From: Deinococcus psychrotolerans | GTDB taxonomy: Bacteria; Deinococcota; Deinococci; Deinococcales; Deinococcaceae | Assembly (NCBI RefSeq): GCF_003860465.1 | Contig: NZ_CP034185.1 | Span: forward strand, 248,001 to 312,000 | Direction: 5' to 3' | Length of the DNA stretch: 64,000 nucleotides | In this document: piece after piece, positions 19,042-30,229 of the stretch | Layout: every line of letters starts with the position of its first letter | Numbering within the stretch: position 1 is the stretch's first letter | Translations under genes and position numbers: made by a program | Notes under the pieces: model-generated | What the model was told of the DNA's origin: nothing | The model's input: only the letters and a program-made list of their open reading frames with translations | Database searches by the model: none

Positions 19042-19677
19042 TCACTTTTTTACGGTCAGCAAAAACAAATCCACCAGCTCGGCCAGCGTCTCCCGGCTCG
19101 GCGGCGTGGGAGGCCCCTGGCTGATCGGCTGGTCACTGAGCAGACCGTCTAACGCCACGAAACTGATCACTGGCCCGATCAACATGCGGGCGCTGAGGTT
19201 GAGGTTGGGCGCGTCAATGAGCCGGGCTTGGTGGGCGGCGCTCAGGAGGGCTTCCACGCCGGCCAGCAGCCGAGCTGGAAAAGCCCGGCGCAACGTGCCG
19301 CGCAGTTCGGGCAGGTGCACCGCCTCGCCGATCAAGAGGCGCAGCAGTGCGAGGGCGTCCGGCTGCATCACCTGAGCCGTGAAGGTGTGGGTGAGGCCGA
19401 GCAACCGGGCGCGGAGTTCGCTGAGACTCACTGGCGCAGCGGGCGCTTGCGGAGCGTCAAAAGCCCAGAGTTCCGCCATGACCACCGCGCTGAGCAGCTC
19501 CACTTTGGCCGGAAAATACACGTACAGCGTTTGCTTGCTGACGCCCGCCACTTGCCGGATGGACTCAGTGGAGGTGCGTCCGTAGCCCTGCGACAAAAAG
19601 AGCTGCCGGGCCGCCGCCATGATCTGCTGACGTTTGGCGGTAGCGCGGGGAGATTCGAGAATAACGGATTTGTTCAT
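19042..19677 (-). CDS. TetR/AcrR-family repressor
   Basis: Regulator of 211 aa. The N-terminal helix-turn-helix spans about residues 14-60 (IMAAARQLFLSQGY, then VSKQTLYVYFPAKVEL); the C-terminal ligand domain resembles the AefR-like group. It is the first gene of an operon with the flavin monooxygenase. A 19-bp near-palindrome over its own -10 box implies autorepression and control of both genes. Inducer unknown. Confidence 0.9.
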   Translation of the reverse strand: MNKSVILESPRATAKRQQIMAAARQLFLSQGYGRTSTESIRQVAGVSKQTLYVYFPAKVELLSAVVMAELWAFDAPQAPAAPVSLSELRARLLGLTHTFTAQVMQPDALALLRLLIGEAVHLPELRGTLRRAFPARLLAGVEALLSAAHQARLIDAPNLNLSARMLIGPVISFVALDGLLSDQPISQGPPTPPSRETLAELVDLFLLTVKK

Positions 19678-19680
19678 TTC

Positions 19681-19716
19681 AAACCGTACTGTACAGTTTG
19701 ATCGGTGAACTTACAA
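19681..19716 (-). promoter_or_regulatory. TetR promoter and self-operator
   Basis: On the minus strand TTGTAA (19716-19711), a 17-base spacer and TACAGT (19693-19688). A palindrome with one mismatch, AAACCGTAC-T-GTACAGTTT at 19681-19699, covers the -10 box and ends four bases from the start codon. Position and symmetry fit a TetR operator; binding by the adjacent protein is inference. Confidence 0.75.
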
Positions 19717-19791
19717 TCAATCAGCTTTCGTTCAAGTCATCCTCAAGTTTATTTCGCCCTTATTTTCGGGGGGATGCTCTAAGCTCAGGCC

Positions 19792-20277
19792 ATGCTAAAC
19801 AATGACGCAGATCAGGCCGCGCCCCAGAGCTATCACCGGATTCTGGTGGCGACGGGCGGCGCGGCCCACTCTCAAAAAGCAGTGGAACGGGCGATTGGTT
19901 TGGCCCAGCAGTTTGGAGCGGTGCTGGACGTGGTCGTGGTGGTGCCCACTCAGCGCGGCGTGATGGCCAGTATGGCCGCCGGCATTCCCGGCAGCGGCGA
20001 AATGGAAGAGCAGATTGCCCAGAGCCTCCACGACGTTCGTGAGGCCCATTTGAAGGCGGTGGTGGCCCGCGCCGAACAAGCCGGTTTGAATGTTTACCCT
20101 CACCTTCGCAGCGCCGCCAGAGCCGCCGACGTGATTTTGGATATCGCCGCCGAAACTGGGGCTGACCTCATTGTGCTGGGAAGGCGACACACCACCGCCC
20201 TGAGTGCCAACTTGGCGGGCAGCGTGGGCCTGAGTGTGAGCCGCGCCGCGCTGGTGGATGTGCTGATCACCCATTAG
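19792..20277 (+). CDS. Universal stress protein (UspA family)
   Basis: Cytoplasmic stress protein of 161 aa. It opens with the family strand RILVATGGAAHS and ends with LIVLGRRHTTALSANLAGSVG. The second glycine of the ATP-binding GxxGx9G(S/T) pattern is replaced (GRRH), so ATP binding may be weakened. TAAGCT lies six bases before the ATG with no Shine-Dalgarno site, pointing to a leaderless mRNA. It is a single gene convergent with the IclR gene 15 bases downstream. Confidence 0.88.
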   Translation: MLNNDADQAAPQSYHRILVATGGAAHSQKAVERAIGLAQQFGAVLDVVVVVPTQRGVMASMAAGIPGSGEMEEQIAQSLHDVREAHLKAVVARAEQAGLNVYPHLRSAARAADVILDIAAETGADLIVLGRRHTTALSANLAGSVGLSVSRAALVDVLITH

Positions 20278-20292
20278 AGCGTTTGTCGTCTT

Positions 20293-21003
20293 CTAACTCG
20301 GCCCACCAAACTCACGCGCCGCCACTTGAACCTTTGCCAGCAGCGCCCGCTCACGCGCCAGAAAACGCGCCGTCGGAAGCTGAATCCCGAAGGCGGCCAC
20401 CACTTCGCCCTCCCACCAAAGCGGCACGCTGGCGGCGCAGTGACCTGCCACCCACTCCTCGATGGCCAGCGCGGAACCGTCCGATCTCACCTTTTGGAGT
20501 TCGCCTGCCCATTCGTCGGGGGTGGTAATGGTGCTGGCGGTGAAGCGCTCAAAATCTGGTGCGGGCAACGGAGCAAAAGCGTAGAGCACCTTCCCGGCGG
20601 CGGTGGCGTTGGCCGGCAAGGTCACGTCGGTCTGAACCTGGCGGTGATCGGCGCTGGCGTCGCCCAAAGCGCGGTTGATGCAGATGACTTGCGGTCCTTC
20701 CAGCACGCAGATGAAGCCGAGCGACTGGGTGGCGGCGGCCAAGCTGGCGAGGGCGCTTCTGGCTGGCCCGAACCAGGGCAGGGCCGCGCTGAGCTGAGCG
20801 CCGAACTCAGCGAGTTGCCAGCTCAGGCGGTACTGGCCGCCGGAGACGCGCCGCACGAATCCGGCGTCGTGCAGGCCCGACAGGTAAGCTTGAACGGTGG
20901 CGCGGGGCCAGCCCAACTCGGCGGCCAGTGCCCGCACGCCCCACTGCGGCTGCGCGGCGCTGAAGGCCCGCAAAACGGTTCCGGCTTTGGTCAGGGTCTG
21001 CAT
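20293..21003 (-). CDS. IclR-family regulator, probable hut regulator
   Basis: Protein of 236 aa with an N-terminal winged helix (residues about 5-60) and the C-terminal IclR effector domain (NATAAGKVLYAF is the usual conserved helix). It is divergent from hutU with 73 bases between the starts. IclR-family regulators commonly control adjacent divergent catabolic operons, so urocanate or a related compound may be the effector; this is inferred from position only. TAGACT six bases before its ATG suggests a leaderless mRNA. Confidence 0.85.
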   Translation of the reverse strand: MQTLTKAGTVLRAFSAAQPQWGVRALAAELGWPRATVQAYLSGLHDAGFVRRVSGGQYRLSWQLAEFGAQLSAALPWFGPARSALASLAAATQSLGFICVLEGPQVICINRALGDASADHRQVQTDVTLPANATAAGKVLYAFAPLPAPDFERFTASTITTPDEWAGELQKVRSDGSALAIEEWVAGHCAASVPLWWEGEVVAAFGIQLPTARFLARERALLAKVQVAAREFGGPS

Positions 21004-21076
21004 TCTTAAAGTCTAGCTGTCCCGCATGGCTGGACACTCCTCTTGAGCCTGTCTCACCATCAGCCCAGACTGAGCC
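21004..21076. promoter_or_regulatory. Divergent IclR-hut control region
   Basis: 73 bases between two start codons. It contains the IclR -10 box TAGACT (21015-21010, minus strand) and an interrupted palindrome TGTCC-N9-GGACA at 21018-21036 that could bind the regulator. I see no convincing -35 box and no clear -10 box or Shine-Dalgarno site for hutU. Confidence 0.5.
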
Positions 21077-22747
<1,671 letters not shown>

Positions 22748-22823
22748 GACAGCAGGCTTTAACAGTGGTCTGTAGGGTGTTACTCGGTGTTTCAGCTTCT
22801 CAAGAGAGTTGTGAAACCAAAAC

Positions 22824-23732
22824 ATGACTCCTAGCCACCTCCCCTTCGCTGGAATTGCCACCTTCGCCCGTGCTCCGCACCACGCCCCCGACGCCGACTG
22901 GCAAGCCGACGTGGCCGTGCTGGGCGTGCCCTACGACATCGCCCTCGGCTTCCGCCCCGGCGCTCGATTTGCGCCGCGTGCCATTCGGGAAGCGTCCCTG
23001 CGGTATGTCCCGCCCTTCACGGGGCTGGATGGCCGAACCCGCCTAGAGGCCGTGAGCTTCGTAGACGCTGGAGACGTGGTGCTGCCCAGCTTAGAACCCG
23101 AACTGATGCGTCAGCGCACCACCGAAGCCGCCCGAGCCGTGCGGAGTCGCTGCCGCCTGCCAGTCTTTCTGGGCGGCGATCACAGCGTCACCTTCCCGCT
23201 GCTGTGCGCCTACGACGATGTTCCCGATCTGCACATCGTTCAACTGGACGCCCATTTAGACTTCACCGACGTTCGCAACGACACCAAATTCAGCAATTCC
23301 AGTCCGTTTCGGCGGGCTTGCGACGCCCTACCCAACCTTAAGCACATCACCACGCTGGGGCTACGCGGCTTGAGATTCGATCCTGAAGCGGTGGCGGCGG
23401 CCCGTCAGCGCGGCCACACTCTGGTCACCATGACCGAGCTGGAAACCAACCTCAGTGCCGTGCTGGACGCCCTGCCCACTGGGAAATCCGTCTATTTGAG
23501 CGTGGATGTAGACGGCCTCGATCCCGCCGTACTGCCCGGCACCAGCAGCCCCGAACCGGATGGCCTGAGTTACGCGCTCGCCACGCGTCTCATCTGCGCC
23601 GTGACCGCCCGCAACACACTGGTTGGTCTAGACGTGGTGGAGCTGGCCCCCAACCTCGATCCCAGCGGACGCAGCGAGCTGATCGCGGCCCGGCTGATCA
23701 TGGAAACGCTGTGCGGGGCGCTGGATGACTGA
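22824..23732 (+). CDS. hutG: Formimidoylglutamase (arginase/agmatinase fold)
   Basis: Binuclear manganese hydrolase of 302 aa that splits formimidoylglutamate into glutamate and formamide, last step of the pathway. Metal motifs of the ureohydrolase fold: GGDHSVTFP near residue 117, DAHLDFTD near 141 and SVDVDGLDP near 230. By sequence alone agmatinase is possible; position between hutU and hutI decides for HutG. It follows hutU by 76 bases and overlaps hutI by eight. Confidence 0.93.
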   Translation: MTPSHLPFAGIATFARAPHHAPDADWQADVAVLGVPYDIALGFRPGARFAPRAIREASLRYVPPFTGLDGRTRLEAVSFVDAGDVVLPSLEPELMRQRTTEAARAVRSRCRLPVFLGGDHSVTFPLLCAYDDVPDLHIVQLDAHLDFTDVRNDTKFSNSSPFRRACDALPNLKHITTLGLRGLRFDPEAVAAARQRGHTLVTMTELETNLSAVLDALPTGKSVYLSVDVDGLDPAVLPGTSSPEPDGLSYALATRLICAVTARNTLVGLDVVELAPNLDPSGRSELIAARLIMETLCGALDD

Positions 23733-24930
23733 AGTTCTGTTCACAAACATCGCCCAGCTCGTCACGCCCGAAGCTGGCCCCCAGCGCGGCGCGGCCATGC
23801 GCGAGCTGACCATCCTCCCCGACGCCGCCCTGCTTGTCCGCGACGGCTTGATCGCCTGGGTGGGCCGTGCAAAAGACGCCCCCAAGGCTCAGCAGACGCA
23901 CGACCTCGGCGGCGTGGCCGTTGTCCCAGCACTGATTGACCCTCATACCCACGCTGTCTGGGCCGGAGACCGCCTCAGCGACTTCGAGGCCCGCGTGGAA
24001 GGCGTCCCCTACGAGACCATTCTGGCGCGGGGCGGCGGCATTCGCAGCACCATGCGGGCCACCCGGCAAGCCAGTTTGGACGAATTGGTGGCATTGGCCT
24101 TGCCACGCTTGCAAGCACTTACGGCGTCAGGCGCAGCGACCATCGAAATCAAAAGTGGCTACGGCCTCGACTTTGAAACCGAAGTGCGAATGCTGGAAGC
24201 GGTGCGCCTGTTACGGGCTAAGGTTCCCGCCGACCTGCGCCCGACGCTGCTGCTTCACGTTCCACCCGAAGAAAACCGTGCCGAGTATGTTCAGGAGGTC
24301 TGCCACAGTCTGATTCCCTGCGTGGCCCGTGAACAGTTGGCCGAAGCGGTGGACGTGTTTTGCGAAACGGAAGCCTTCAGCGTTCCAGAGACCCGCGCCA
24401 TGCTGGAAGCGGCCCGCTTGTGCGGCCTCAAGTTCAAACTGCACGCCGACCAGTTTCACGCGCTGGGCGGCACCGAACTGGCCTGCGAACTCGGTGCGCT
24501 GAGCGTTGACCACTTGGAAGCCAGCGGGGAGGCGCAGATCGCCGCGCTGGCCGCCAGTCCAACCGTCGCCACCGTCCTGCCGGGCGTGACCCTGCATCTG
24601 GGCTTACCCGCCGCCCCTGCCCGTGCGCTGGTCGATGCGGGGGCGTGCGTGGCGCTCGGCACCGACCTCAACCCGGGCAGTGCGCCCGTGTTCTCGGCTC
24701 AGCTGGCGTTGGCCCTGGGAGTACGCCTTGACCGCCTGACCCCCGCCGAAGCCCTCACTGCCGCCACCGTCAATGCCGCCGCCGCGCTGGGCTTGACCGA
24801 TAGGGGAGCCTTGAGCGTGGGCCAGCGGGCCGACTTCTTAGCGCTGCACTCCGCCGATTGGCGCGACCTTCCCTACACGCTGGGCGCAAATCCCATTCAA
24901 TCAAGCTGGATCAAAGGCAGATTATTATGA
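23725..24930 (+). CDS. hutI: Imidazolonepropionase
   Basis: Metal-dependent amidohydrolase of 401 aa that opens imidazolonepropionate to formimidoylglutamate. Metal ligands are in [12 protein letters not shown] (residues about 72-83), then [12 protein letters not shown] in the barrel and a later metal aspartate in LGTDLNPGS. Full length. It starts inside hutG (eight-base overlap) and its stop overlaps the hutH start as ATGA, so the three genes are tightly coupled. Confidence 0.96.
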   Translation: MTEVLFTNIAQLVTPEAGPQRGAAMRELTILPDAALLVRDGLIAWVGRAKDAPKAQQTHDLGGVAVVPALIDPHTHAVWAGDRLSDFEARVEGVPYETILARGGGIRSTMRATRQASLDELVALALPRLQALTASGAATIEIKSGYGLDFETEVRMLEAVRLLRAKVPADLRPTLLLHVPPEENRAEYVQEVCHSLIPCVAREQLAEAVDVFCETEAFSVPETRAMLEAARLCGLKFKLHADQFHALGGTELACELGALSVDHLEASGEAQIAALAASPTVATVLPGVTLHLGLPAAPARALVDAGACVALGTDLNPGSAPVFSAQLALALGVRLDRLTPAEALTAATVNAAAALGLTDRGALSVGQRADFLALHSADWRDLPYTLGANPIQSSWIKGRLL

Positions 24931-26411
24931 TTTTAGACCAAACCCTGACCCTCAGCGATTTTCAGCGCGTGGTGCGCGAATTTGGAGTCGTGGAACTCTC
25001 TCCCGCCGCCCGTCAGCGCATCCGAACGGCGCGGGCGGTCATTGAAAAGATCGTGGACGGCTCAGCGGCGGTTTACGGCGTCAACACCGGCTTTGGCAAG
25101 TTTGCCACCATCGGCATCGACCTTGCCCAGCTCGGCCAGCTCCAGCACAATCTGATCGTCTCACACGCCATTGGAATGGGTGCGCCGCTGCCACGTGAAG
25201 TGGTGCGCGGGATGCTGCTGCTCCGCGCCCAGTCGCTTTCGCTGGGGCATTCCGGCGTGCGCGAAGAAGTCGTGGAGTTGCTGCTTTCCCTGCTCAATGC
25301 CGACGCGCTGCCGGTCATCCCCGCGCAGGGTTCGGTGGGCGCGTCGGGCGACCTCGCGCCGCTGGCCCACCTTGCTCTGGCGCTGATCGGGCTGGGCGAG
25401 CTGGATTACGGCGGCGCAGTCCGTTCGGCTGCCGAGGTGCTGGCCGAGCTGAAGTTGAAGCCGCTGCAACTCCAAGCCAAAGAAGGGCTGGCCCTCATCA
25501 ACGGCACCCAGCTGATGGGCAGTTTGCTGGCCCTCAGCGTGCTGGACGCTCAAACCCTGCTGACCAGTGCCAACCTCGCCGCCGCCATGACGGTGGAAGG
25601 CATGCGCGGCAGTCACCAGCCGTTCCGCGACGACGTTGTGCGGTTGCGGCCCCATCCGGGGGCACTCGAAGTCGCCGCCGAGCTGCGCTTTTATTTGCAG
25701 GGCAGTGAAATCGCGCCCTCGCATGCCGACTGTGGGCGGGTGCAGGACGCCTACAGTTTGCGGGCTGTGCCGCAAGTTCACGGAGCCACGCTGGACGTGA
25801 TCCGGCACGCCGAGCGGGTGCTGGCGATTGAATTCGCCTCTGTCACTGACAACCCACTGGTTTTGCCCGAAACGAATGAGGTCATCAGCGGCGGTAACTT
25901 TCACGGCCAACCGCTGGCGCTGACTGCTGATGCGCTGTGTGTGGCGCTGGCCGAACTCGGCAGCATTTCCGAGCGCCGCTGTGAGCAGCTCCTCAATCCG
26001 GCGCTCTCGGGCCTGCCTGCTTTCCTGACCCCGCACGGCGGCCTAAACTCTGGCCTGATGATCGCCCAATATACTGCCGCCGCACTGGTCAGTGAGAATA
26101 AGGTGCTGTGTCATCCGGCCAGCGTAGACAGCATTCCCACCAGCGCCAACCAGGAAGACCACGTGAGCATGGGCGCACACGCTTGCCGCAAGCTGCGTGA
26201 GGTGCTGGAGAACGTGTTCACTGTCGTCAGCATTGAGCTGCTCTGCGCCGCTCAGGCGCTTGACTTTCAGCCGCTCACGGCAGGCGCGGGCGTGCAAGCC
26301 GCTCACGAAGTGATCCGCGAAGTGGTGCCGACTTTGGCCGAAGACCGCTACTTCAAGCCGGAGTTGGACGCTCTGCGCGGGAAAGTGCGGCGAGGGGAAT
26401 TGTTGGCTTGA
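24927..26411 (+). CDS. hutH: Histidine ammonia-lyase
   Basis: Cytoplasmic lyase of 494 aa that removes ammonia from histidine to give urocanate, the entry step. The Ala139-Ser140-Gly141 triad in [12 protein letters not shown] forms the MIO prosthetic group. The catalytic Tyr in VYGVNTGFG is also present. The start at 24927 is chosen for the ATGA overlap with hutI; the open frame begins 23 codons earlier inside hutI. Last gene of the operon. Confidence 0.97.
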   Translation: MILDQTLTLSDFQRVVREFGVVELSPAARQRIRTARAVIEKIVDGSAAVYGVNTGFGKFATIGIDLAQLGQLQHNLIVSHAIGMGAPLPREVVRGMLLLRAQSLSLGHSGVREEVVELLLSLLNADALPVIPAQGSVGASGDLAPLAHLALALIGLGELDYGGAVRSAAEVLAELKLKPLQLQAKEGLALINGTQLMGSLLALSVLDAQTLLTSANLAAAMTVEGMRGSHQPFRDDVVRLRPHPGALEVAAELRFYLQGSEIAPSHADCGRVQDAYSLRAVPQVHGATLDVIRHAERVLAIEFASVTDNPLVLPETNEVISGGNFHGQPLALTADALCVALAELGSISERRCEQLLNPALSGLPAFLTPHGGLNSGLMIAQYTAAALVSENKVLCHPASVDSIPTSANQEDHVSMGAHACRKLREVLENVFTVVSIELLCAAQALDFQPLTAGAGVQAAHEVIREVVPTLAEDRYFKPELDALRGKVRRGELLA

Positions 26412-26509
26412 CCTAATTTACAGGTGTGAAGTGGGTTCTTTTCACCCATCGCGCCTTATGGGAGGAGGTGAGGGTGTAACAATTCCGCCCCACACAAGGC
26501 CGTGTCATC

Positions 26510-26551
26510 AAAAAGCGGCAGCCCGACGCAACGCCAAGCCACCGCTTTTTT
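26510..26551. terminator. Bidirectional terminator between hutH and the efflux operon
   Basis: AAAAAGCGG (26510-26518) pairs with CCGCTTTTT (26542-26550), with a 23-base loop and an extra T after it. The A-tract and T-tract make it usable from either side, which suits the convergent genes hutH and the adaptor gene. Confidence 0.75.
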
Positions 26552-26573
26552 CTAAGTCTCGGAGCCCAATTCT

Positions 26574-28406
26574 TCAGTTGCCCTTTACTGGAGCGCCGTC
26601 CCAGAGGGCGTTCACGTTGCTGGTGACGATCTGCGCTCCGCTGGGCAATCCACCGTTGACGGCCACTTCAGCTTGGCCGCCTGCCGTGCCGCTGAGTCCG
26701 GTTTGAATCGGCGTGCGAACCGCTTTGCCGTCCTTGACCACATAGACGTAATTCTGCGCTCCGATGCGTGCAATCGCGCTGCTCGGCACGGTGGGTGAAC
26801 CGGCGCTGACATCGGCGTTAATGGTGCCGGTGGCGACCATCCCTGCTCTGAGTTCGGCGTTGGCCGCGTCCAGCCTCGCTTCGATCGGGTAAAAGTCGCC
26901 GGTCGCCACCGAAGCGGGATTGATAGACGTGATCTTGGCCGAATAGCTGCGGTTGGGGAAGGCGTCGAACTTGATCTGCATCGGCTGACCTGCTTTGATC
27001 AGATTGGCCTGAGCCGCCGGAATGGTCGCCACGATTTTGCGCGGGTCGTTTTGCACGATCGTCATCAACGGTACGCCGGGAGCCGCCACCTCGCCGACCT
27101 CCACGTTCCGCGCCGACACCACGCCGTCAATCGGGCTTACCACGACTGCCTTGCCGATCATCAGCTTGAGGTTTTGCACGTTGGCCTGAGCCGCCTCCAC
27201 CGCGCCGCCGCCCGCGTTCTGAGCTGCGACCTGGGCGTTGGTGTACTGGGTCTGGGCGTTTTGCAAGTCCTGTCTGGACACCCCGCCGAGTTTGTAGACT
27301 GCCGAAACGCGGTCAAGGGTGCTGGCCGCCAGTTGCAAGTTGGCCTGCGCCGAGTTGCCGCCGTTTTGCACCTGGCTGAGCGCCGCCTGCGCTCCGGCGA
27401 GCTGCGCCTGCAAATTGCTGTCGTCAATTCGGGCCAGCACTTCGCCTTTGGTGACGTTGTCGCCGACCTGCGCTCCGACTTTGGTGACGTTGCCCGCCAC
27501 CTGCGCGGCAATGGTGACGTCATTGCCGGACGTCAGCGTGCCGACCACGTTGAGTTGCACCTTGAGCGGCTCGGGAGCGGCTGTCGCGGTTTTGACGCTG
27601 GTGGGCGTGCTGGGCGGATCGGTCAGATCGATGGTGACGCTGGCGCTCGAACCCGGCAGCAGCTTGGAGCGGTCGGCAGTGCTCAGGTAAATGGACACCG
27701 GGATCACCTGCGCGACTTTGGTGAAGTTGCCGTTGTCGGCCCCACCGCTGGGCAGGAGTGAAAAGGTGCTGGCGGTGGCCTGCCCGATCTGCTGCACCCG
27801 CCCGCTTAAGGTCTGTCCCGGCAAGGCGTCCAGCGTAACATGCACCGGCTGGCCCAGTTTGACTTTGCTGATCTGGTCTTCTTTGACATTGGCCGAAATG
27901 TAAGCGCTGGAATCGTCGGCGATGACGGCCAGCGACTGCCCGGTGGCGACCAGTTGCCCCACCAGAGCGCTGGACTGAATGACTTGCCCGCTGATCGGAG
28001 CGCGAATCAGCGAGCGCGAGGCCGTCAGCGGCGCGGTTTGCGAGAGCGCCCCCGCGTTGGCGGCGCTCGACTGCGCCACGGTGGAGGTGTCGATTTGCCC
28101 GATGACTTGCCCCGCCGTGACAGTGGTGCCCACTGCGACGTTCCACTGGAGCACCCGGCCCGGAATTTCCGGCACGATGTTGGCGGTGTTGGCGGCCACG
28201 CGGGCGTTGTCGGTGCTGACGTGTTGCGAGCCGTTATAGGCGTACCACCAGACGATGCCTCCCGCACCGAGCGCCACCAGCAGGCCGACGGTCAGCCCCA
28301 AAGCGCGGCGAGCGGGCGGCGTTTTTTTGGCTTGCGGAGCGGGCGCTTGAAGATCAGGTTTTTTCAGATCGGGTGTATTGCCTTCGGGTGTTTGTGCGGC
28401 TGTCAT
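26574..28406 (-). CDS. Fused double periplasmic adaptor (EmrA-like plus RND-type MFP)
   Basis: 610 aa with two membrane-fusion-protein units in one chain. Residues about 1-265: cytoplasmic tail, one membrane helix (36-56), then an EmrA-like unit (HVSTDNARV, PEIPGRV). Its coiled-coil hairpin is almost gone: about 27 residues separate the lipoyl halves GQVIGQID and RAPISGQV. A Pro/Thr linker follows (262-280). Residues 281-610 form a full AcrA/MdtA-type adaptor with a helical hairpin at about 328-422 and lipoyl halves GEVLARIDDS and VSPIDGVV. Such adaptors link an inner-membrane pump to a TolC channel. It is last in the MarR operon, after the DHA2 pump. A normal EmrA is about 390 aa. Confidence 0.88.
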   Translation of the reverse strand: MTAAQTPEGNTPDLKKPDLQAPAPQAKKTPPARRALGLTVGLLVALGAGGIVWWYAYNGSQHVSTDNARVAANTANIVPEIPGRVLQWNVAVGTTVTAGQVIGQIDTSTVAQSSAANAGALSQTAPLTASRSLIRAPISGQVIQSSALVGQLVATGQSLAVIADDSSAYISANVKEDQISKVKLGQPVHVTLDALPGQTLSGRVQQIGQATASTFSLLPSGGADNGNFTKVAQVIPVSIYLSTADRSKLLPGSSASVTIDLTDPPSTPTSVKTATAAPEPLKVQLNVVGTLTSGNDVTIAAQVAGNVTKVGAQVGDNVTKGEVLARIDDSNLQAQLAGAQAALSQVQNGGNSAQANLQLAASTLDRVSAVYKLGGVSRQDLQNAQTQYTNAQVAAQNAGGGAVEAAQANVQNLKLMIGKAVVVSPIDGVVSARNVEVGEVAAPGVPLMTIVQNDPRKIVATIPAAQANLIKAGQPMQIKFDAFPNRSYSAKITSINPASVATGDFYPIEARLDAANAELRAGMVATGTINADVSAGSPTVPSSAIARIGAQNYVYVVKDGKAVRTPIQTGLSGTAGGQAEVAVNGGLPSGAQIVTSNVNALWDGAPVKGN

Positions 28407-28509
28407 GGTGTGGTTTCCTCTCAGAACATGCTGGGTTCAAAAGTTTGGATTGGAGATGGGGCGGGCGTGAATGAATGAAGCAAAACCAACTCACTTTTGA
28501 GAACGGCCC

Positions 28510-30102
28510 TCAGTCCATCGCCGCGTGACCCGGCTCAGCCGCCACCTTGCCTTTTTTAAGTGCAGTCGCTGCCACCGCGCAGACTACCAGCGCCAGCGCA
28601 ATGACGACCATCACGATGTCAAAGGTGTTGGTAAAGACGGTGGTGCCGATTTGGCGCTGCAACAGAGCGCTGAAAGCGGCCTGAGCATGGGCCGGATCGA
28701 GGCCGCTGGCTTGCAGCTTGGCCATGATGGTGCTGATGGTGTTTTGCTGCGCCACATTGCCCTGCTGGAGCAAGTTGGTGTATCCGGCCTGCTCGGTGTG
28801 GTTGTAGTGGTCAAAGAGTTGCACCATCAGCACTACGCCGAACGCCCCGCCGAGGCGGTTGATCACGTTGGTGATGGCGCTGGCCTGACCCGCCTGCATC
28901 GGCGGAATCTCGGAGACCGAGGCCGACTGGGTGGGAATCATGGCCAGGCCCATCCCGACTGAGCGCACGCAATTCCACCAGATAATCGAAAAGAAGGCTG
29001 TTTCGATGGTGAGCTGCCTAAAGAAGAACATTCCCATCGCAATAAACAACAGGCCTACCGGAACCAGGACACGCGGCCCTATTTTGTCATAAAGACGCCC
29101 CGCGAACGGCATGACCATGCCAGTCAAGAGGGCGGGCGGCAATTGCAAATACCCCGATTGAAATGCGCCGAGGCCGCGAATGCTCTGCATATACACCGGC
29201 AGATAAAACAGCACGCCGAACAGGGAAATGCTGATCACCATCAAAAGAATATTGGCAATCGCAAAAGAGCGGTATTTGAAGAGGCGCAAATTGAGCAGCG
29301 GGTGCGGAATGTGAAGCTGCCACCAGATAAAGAAGGCCATGCTGATGGCGCTGGTGTAGAGCAGCAGCACGATGCTCTCCGATCCCCAGCCCCAAGCGGT
29401 GCCCTCGGAAGTGGCCAGCAGCAAGCTGAACAGCGATACGGCAATCGCGCCCGCGCCCCACCAATCGAACGCCTCAGTGTGTACCGGAGCCACGTTCGGC
29501 ACGCCGCGCAGCGCCATAAAGATGGCCAGCACACCCACCGGCAAGTTGATGGTAAAAATCCAGCGCCAGTCCACGAATTCCACCAGGTAGCCGCCCAGCG
29601 TGGGGCCGATGGCGGGGGCCAGCAAAATCGCCATGCCGAAGATGCCGCCCGCCGCGCCGAGCTGGTTGCGCGGCACCATCCGGATCATCATGGCCTGTAC
29701 GGCAGGCATGATTAAGCCGCCGCCGATTGCCTGCACGATGCGGAAGGCGATCATGCTGTTGAGACTCCACGACAAAGCGCACAGCCCGGAGCCGATGGTA
29801 AAAATAATCAGCGCCACCACGTACATAGACCGGATGCCGAACTTGGCCCCGAGCCAGCCTGACAGCGGCGTGATGACGCCCAGTGCCAGCGTGTAGGCGG
29901 TAGACACCCATTCGATGCCTGCCTGATCTACTCCGAAGACGTTGATCATATCTGGCAGCGCCACATTGACGATGCTGGTGTCGAGCACGGCCATAAACGC
30001 GCCGATCACCAGAATAAGCAGCGGCGCTCGCCAGTTTTCTAGCTGCCCGGTGGCGGCGCTCGGCTGAACAGGCGGAGACGAGGGGGCGGAAGCGGTGGTC
30101 AT
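28510..30102 (-). CDS. DHA2-family MFS drug efflux pump (EmrB-like)
   Basis: Inner-membrane drug/proton antiporter of 530 aa with about 14 helices. The signature of the 14-helix DHA2 group, AVLDTSIVNVALPDM, is near the N-terminus; motif C-like PAIGPTLGGYL follows in the fifth helix. The start has AAGGAG eight bases upstream. With the adaptor downstream and outer-membrane factors upstream it should form a three-part pump across the envelope. Confidence 0.93.
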   Translation of the reverse strand: MTTASAPSSPPVQPSAATGQLENWRAPLLILVIGAFMAVLDTSIVNVALPDMINVFGVDQAGIEWVSTAYTLALGVITPLSGWLGAKFGIRSMYVVALIIFTIGSGLCALSWSLNSMIAFRIVQAIGGGLIMPAVQAMMIRMVPRNQLGAAGGIFGMAILLAPAIGPTLGGYLVEFVDWRWIFTINLPVGVLAIFMALRGVPNVAPVHTEAFDWWGAGAIAVSLFSLLLATSEGTAWGWGSESIVLLLYTSAISMAFFIWWQLHIPHPLLNLRLFKYRSFAIANILLMVISISLFGVLFYLPVYMQSIRGLGAFQSGYLQLPPALLTGMVMPFAGRLYDKIGPRVLVPVGLLFIAMGMFFFRQLTIETAFFSIIWWNCVRSVGMGLAMIPTQSASVSEIPPMQAGQASAITNVINRLGGAFGVVLMVQLFDHYNHTEQAGYTNLLQQGNVAQQNTISTIMAKLQASGLDPAHAQAAFSALLQRQIGTTVFTNTFDIVMVVIALALVVCAVAATALKKGKVAAEPGHAAMD

Positions 30103-30167
30103 GAAGTCTCCTTGAAAGTGGGGTTTTGGTGGAAGGGAGCGAGAGAGAGTTCGCTCTGCCCACCCTT

Positions 30168-30216
30168 GTTTTTCCTCCCCCTTTTCCGGAGAGGTTAGGG
30201 GGGTGGCTGAGCGAAT
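30168..30216. repeat. Degenerate solo copy of the DUF559-element terminal repeat
   Basis: In the 127-base gap between the pump and an outer-membrane factor. It holds, in order, CCTCCCCCTT, GAGAGG, TTAGGGGGGTGGCTGA and GCGAAT. This matches the order and spacing of blocks in the 50767-50822 inverted repeat (CCTCCCCCTT, GGGAGG, CTGGGAGGGGGTGA, GCGAAT) with several changes and small gaps. No DUF559 gene accompanies it. The relationship is by eye. Confidence 0.5.
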
Positions 30217-30229
30217 CGGTTGCCTTCCC

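Noticed and set aside
19042..19677. TetR gene as PaaR
   Set aside because: Its self-operator differs from the PaaR-like site at 47459 and it lies with a flavin monooxygenase 28 kb away.
22824..23732. hutG as agmatinase
   Set aside because: The fold cannot decide, but it lies between hutU and hutI with an overlap, which fixes the pathway.
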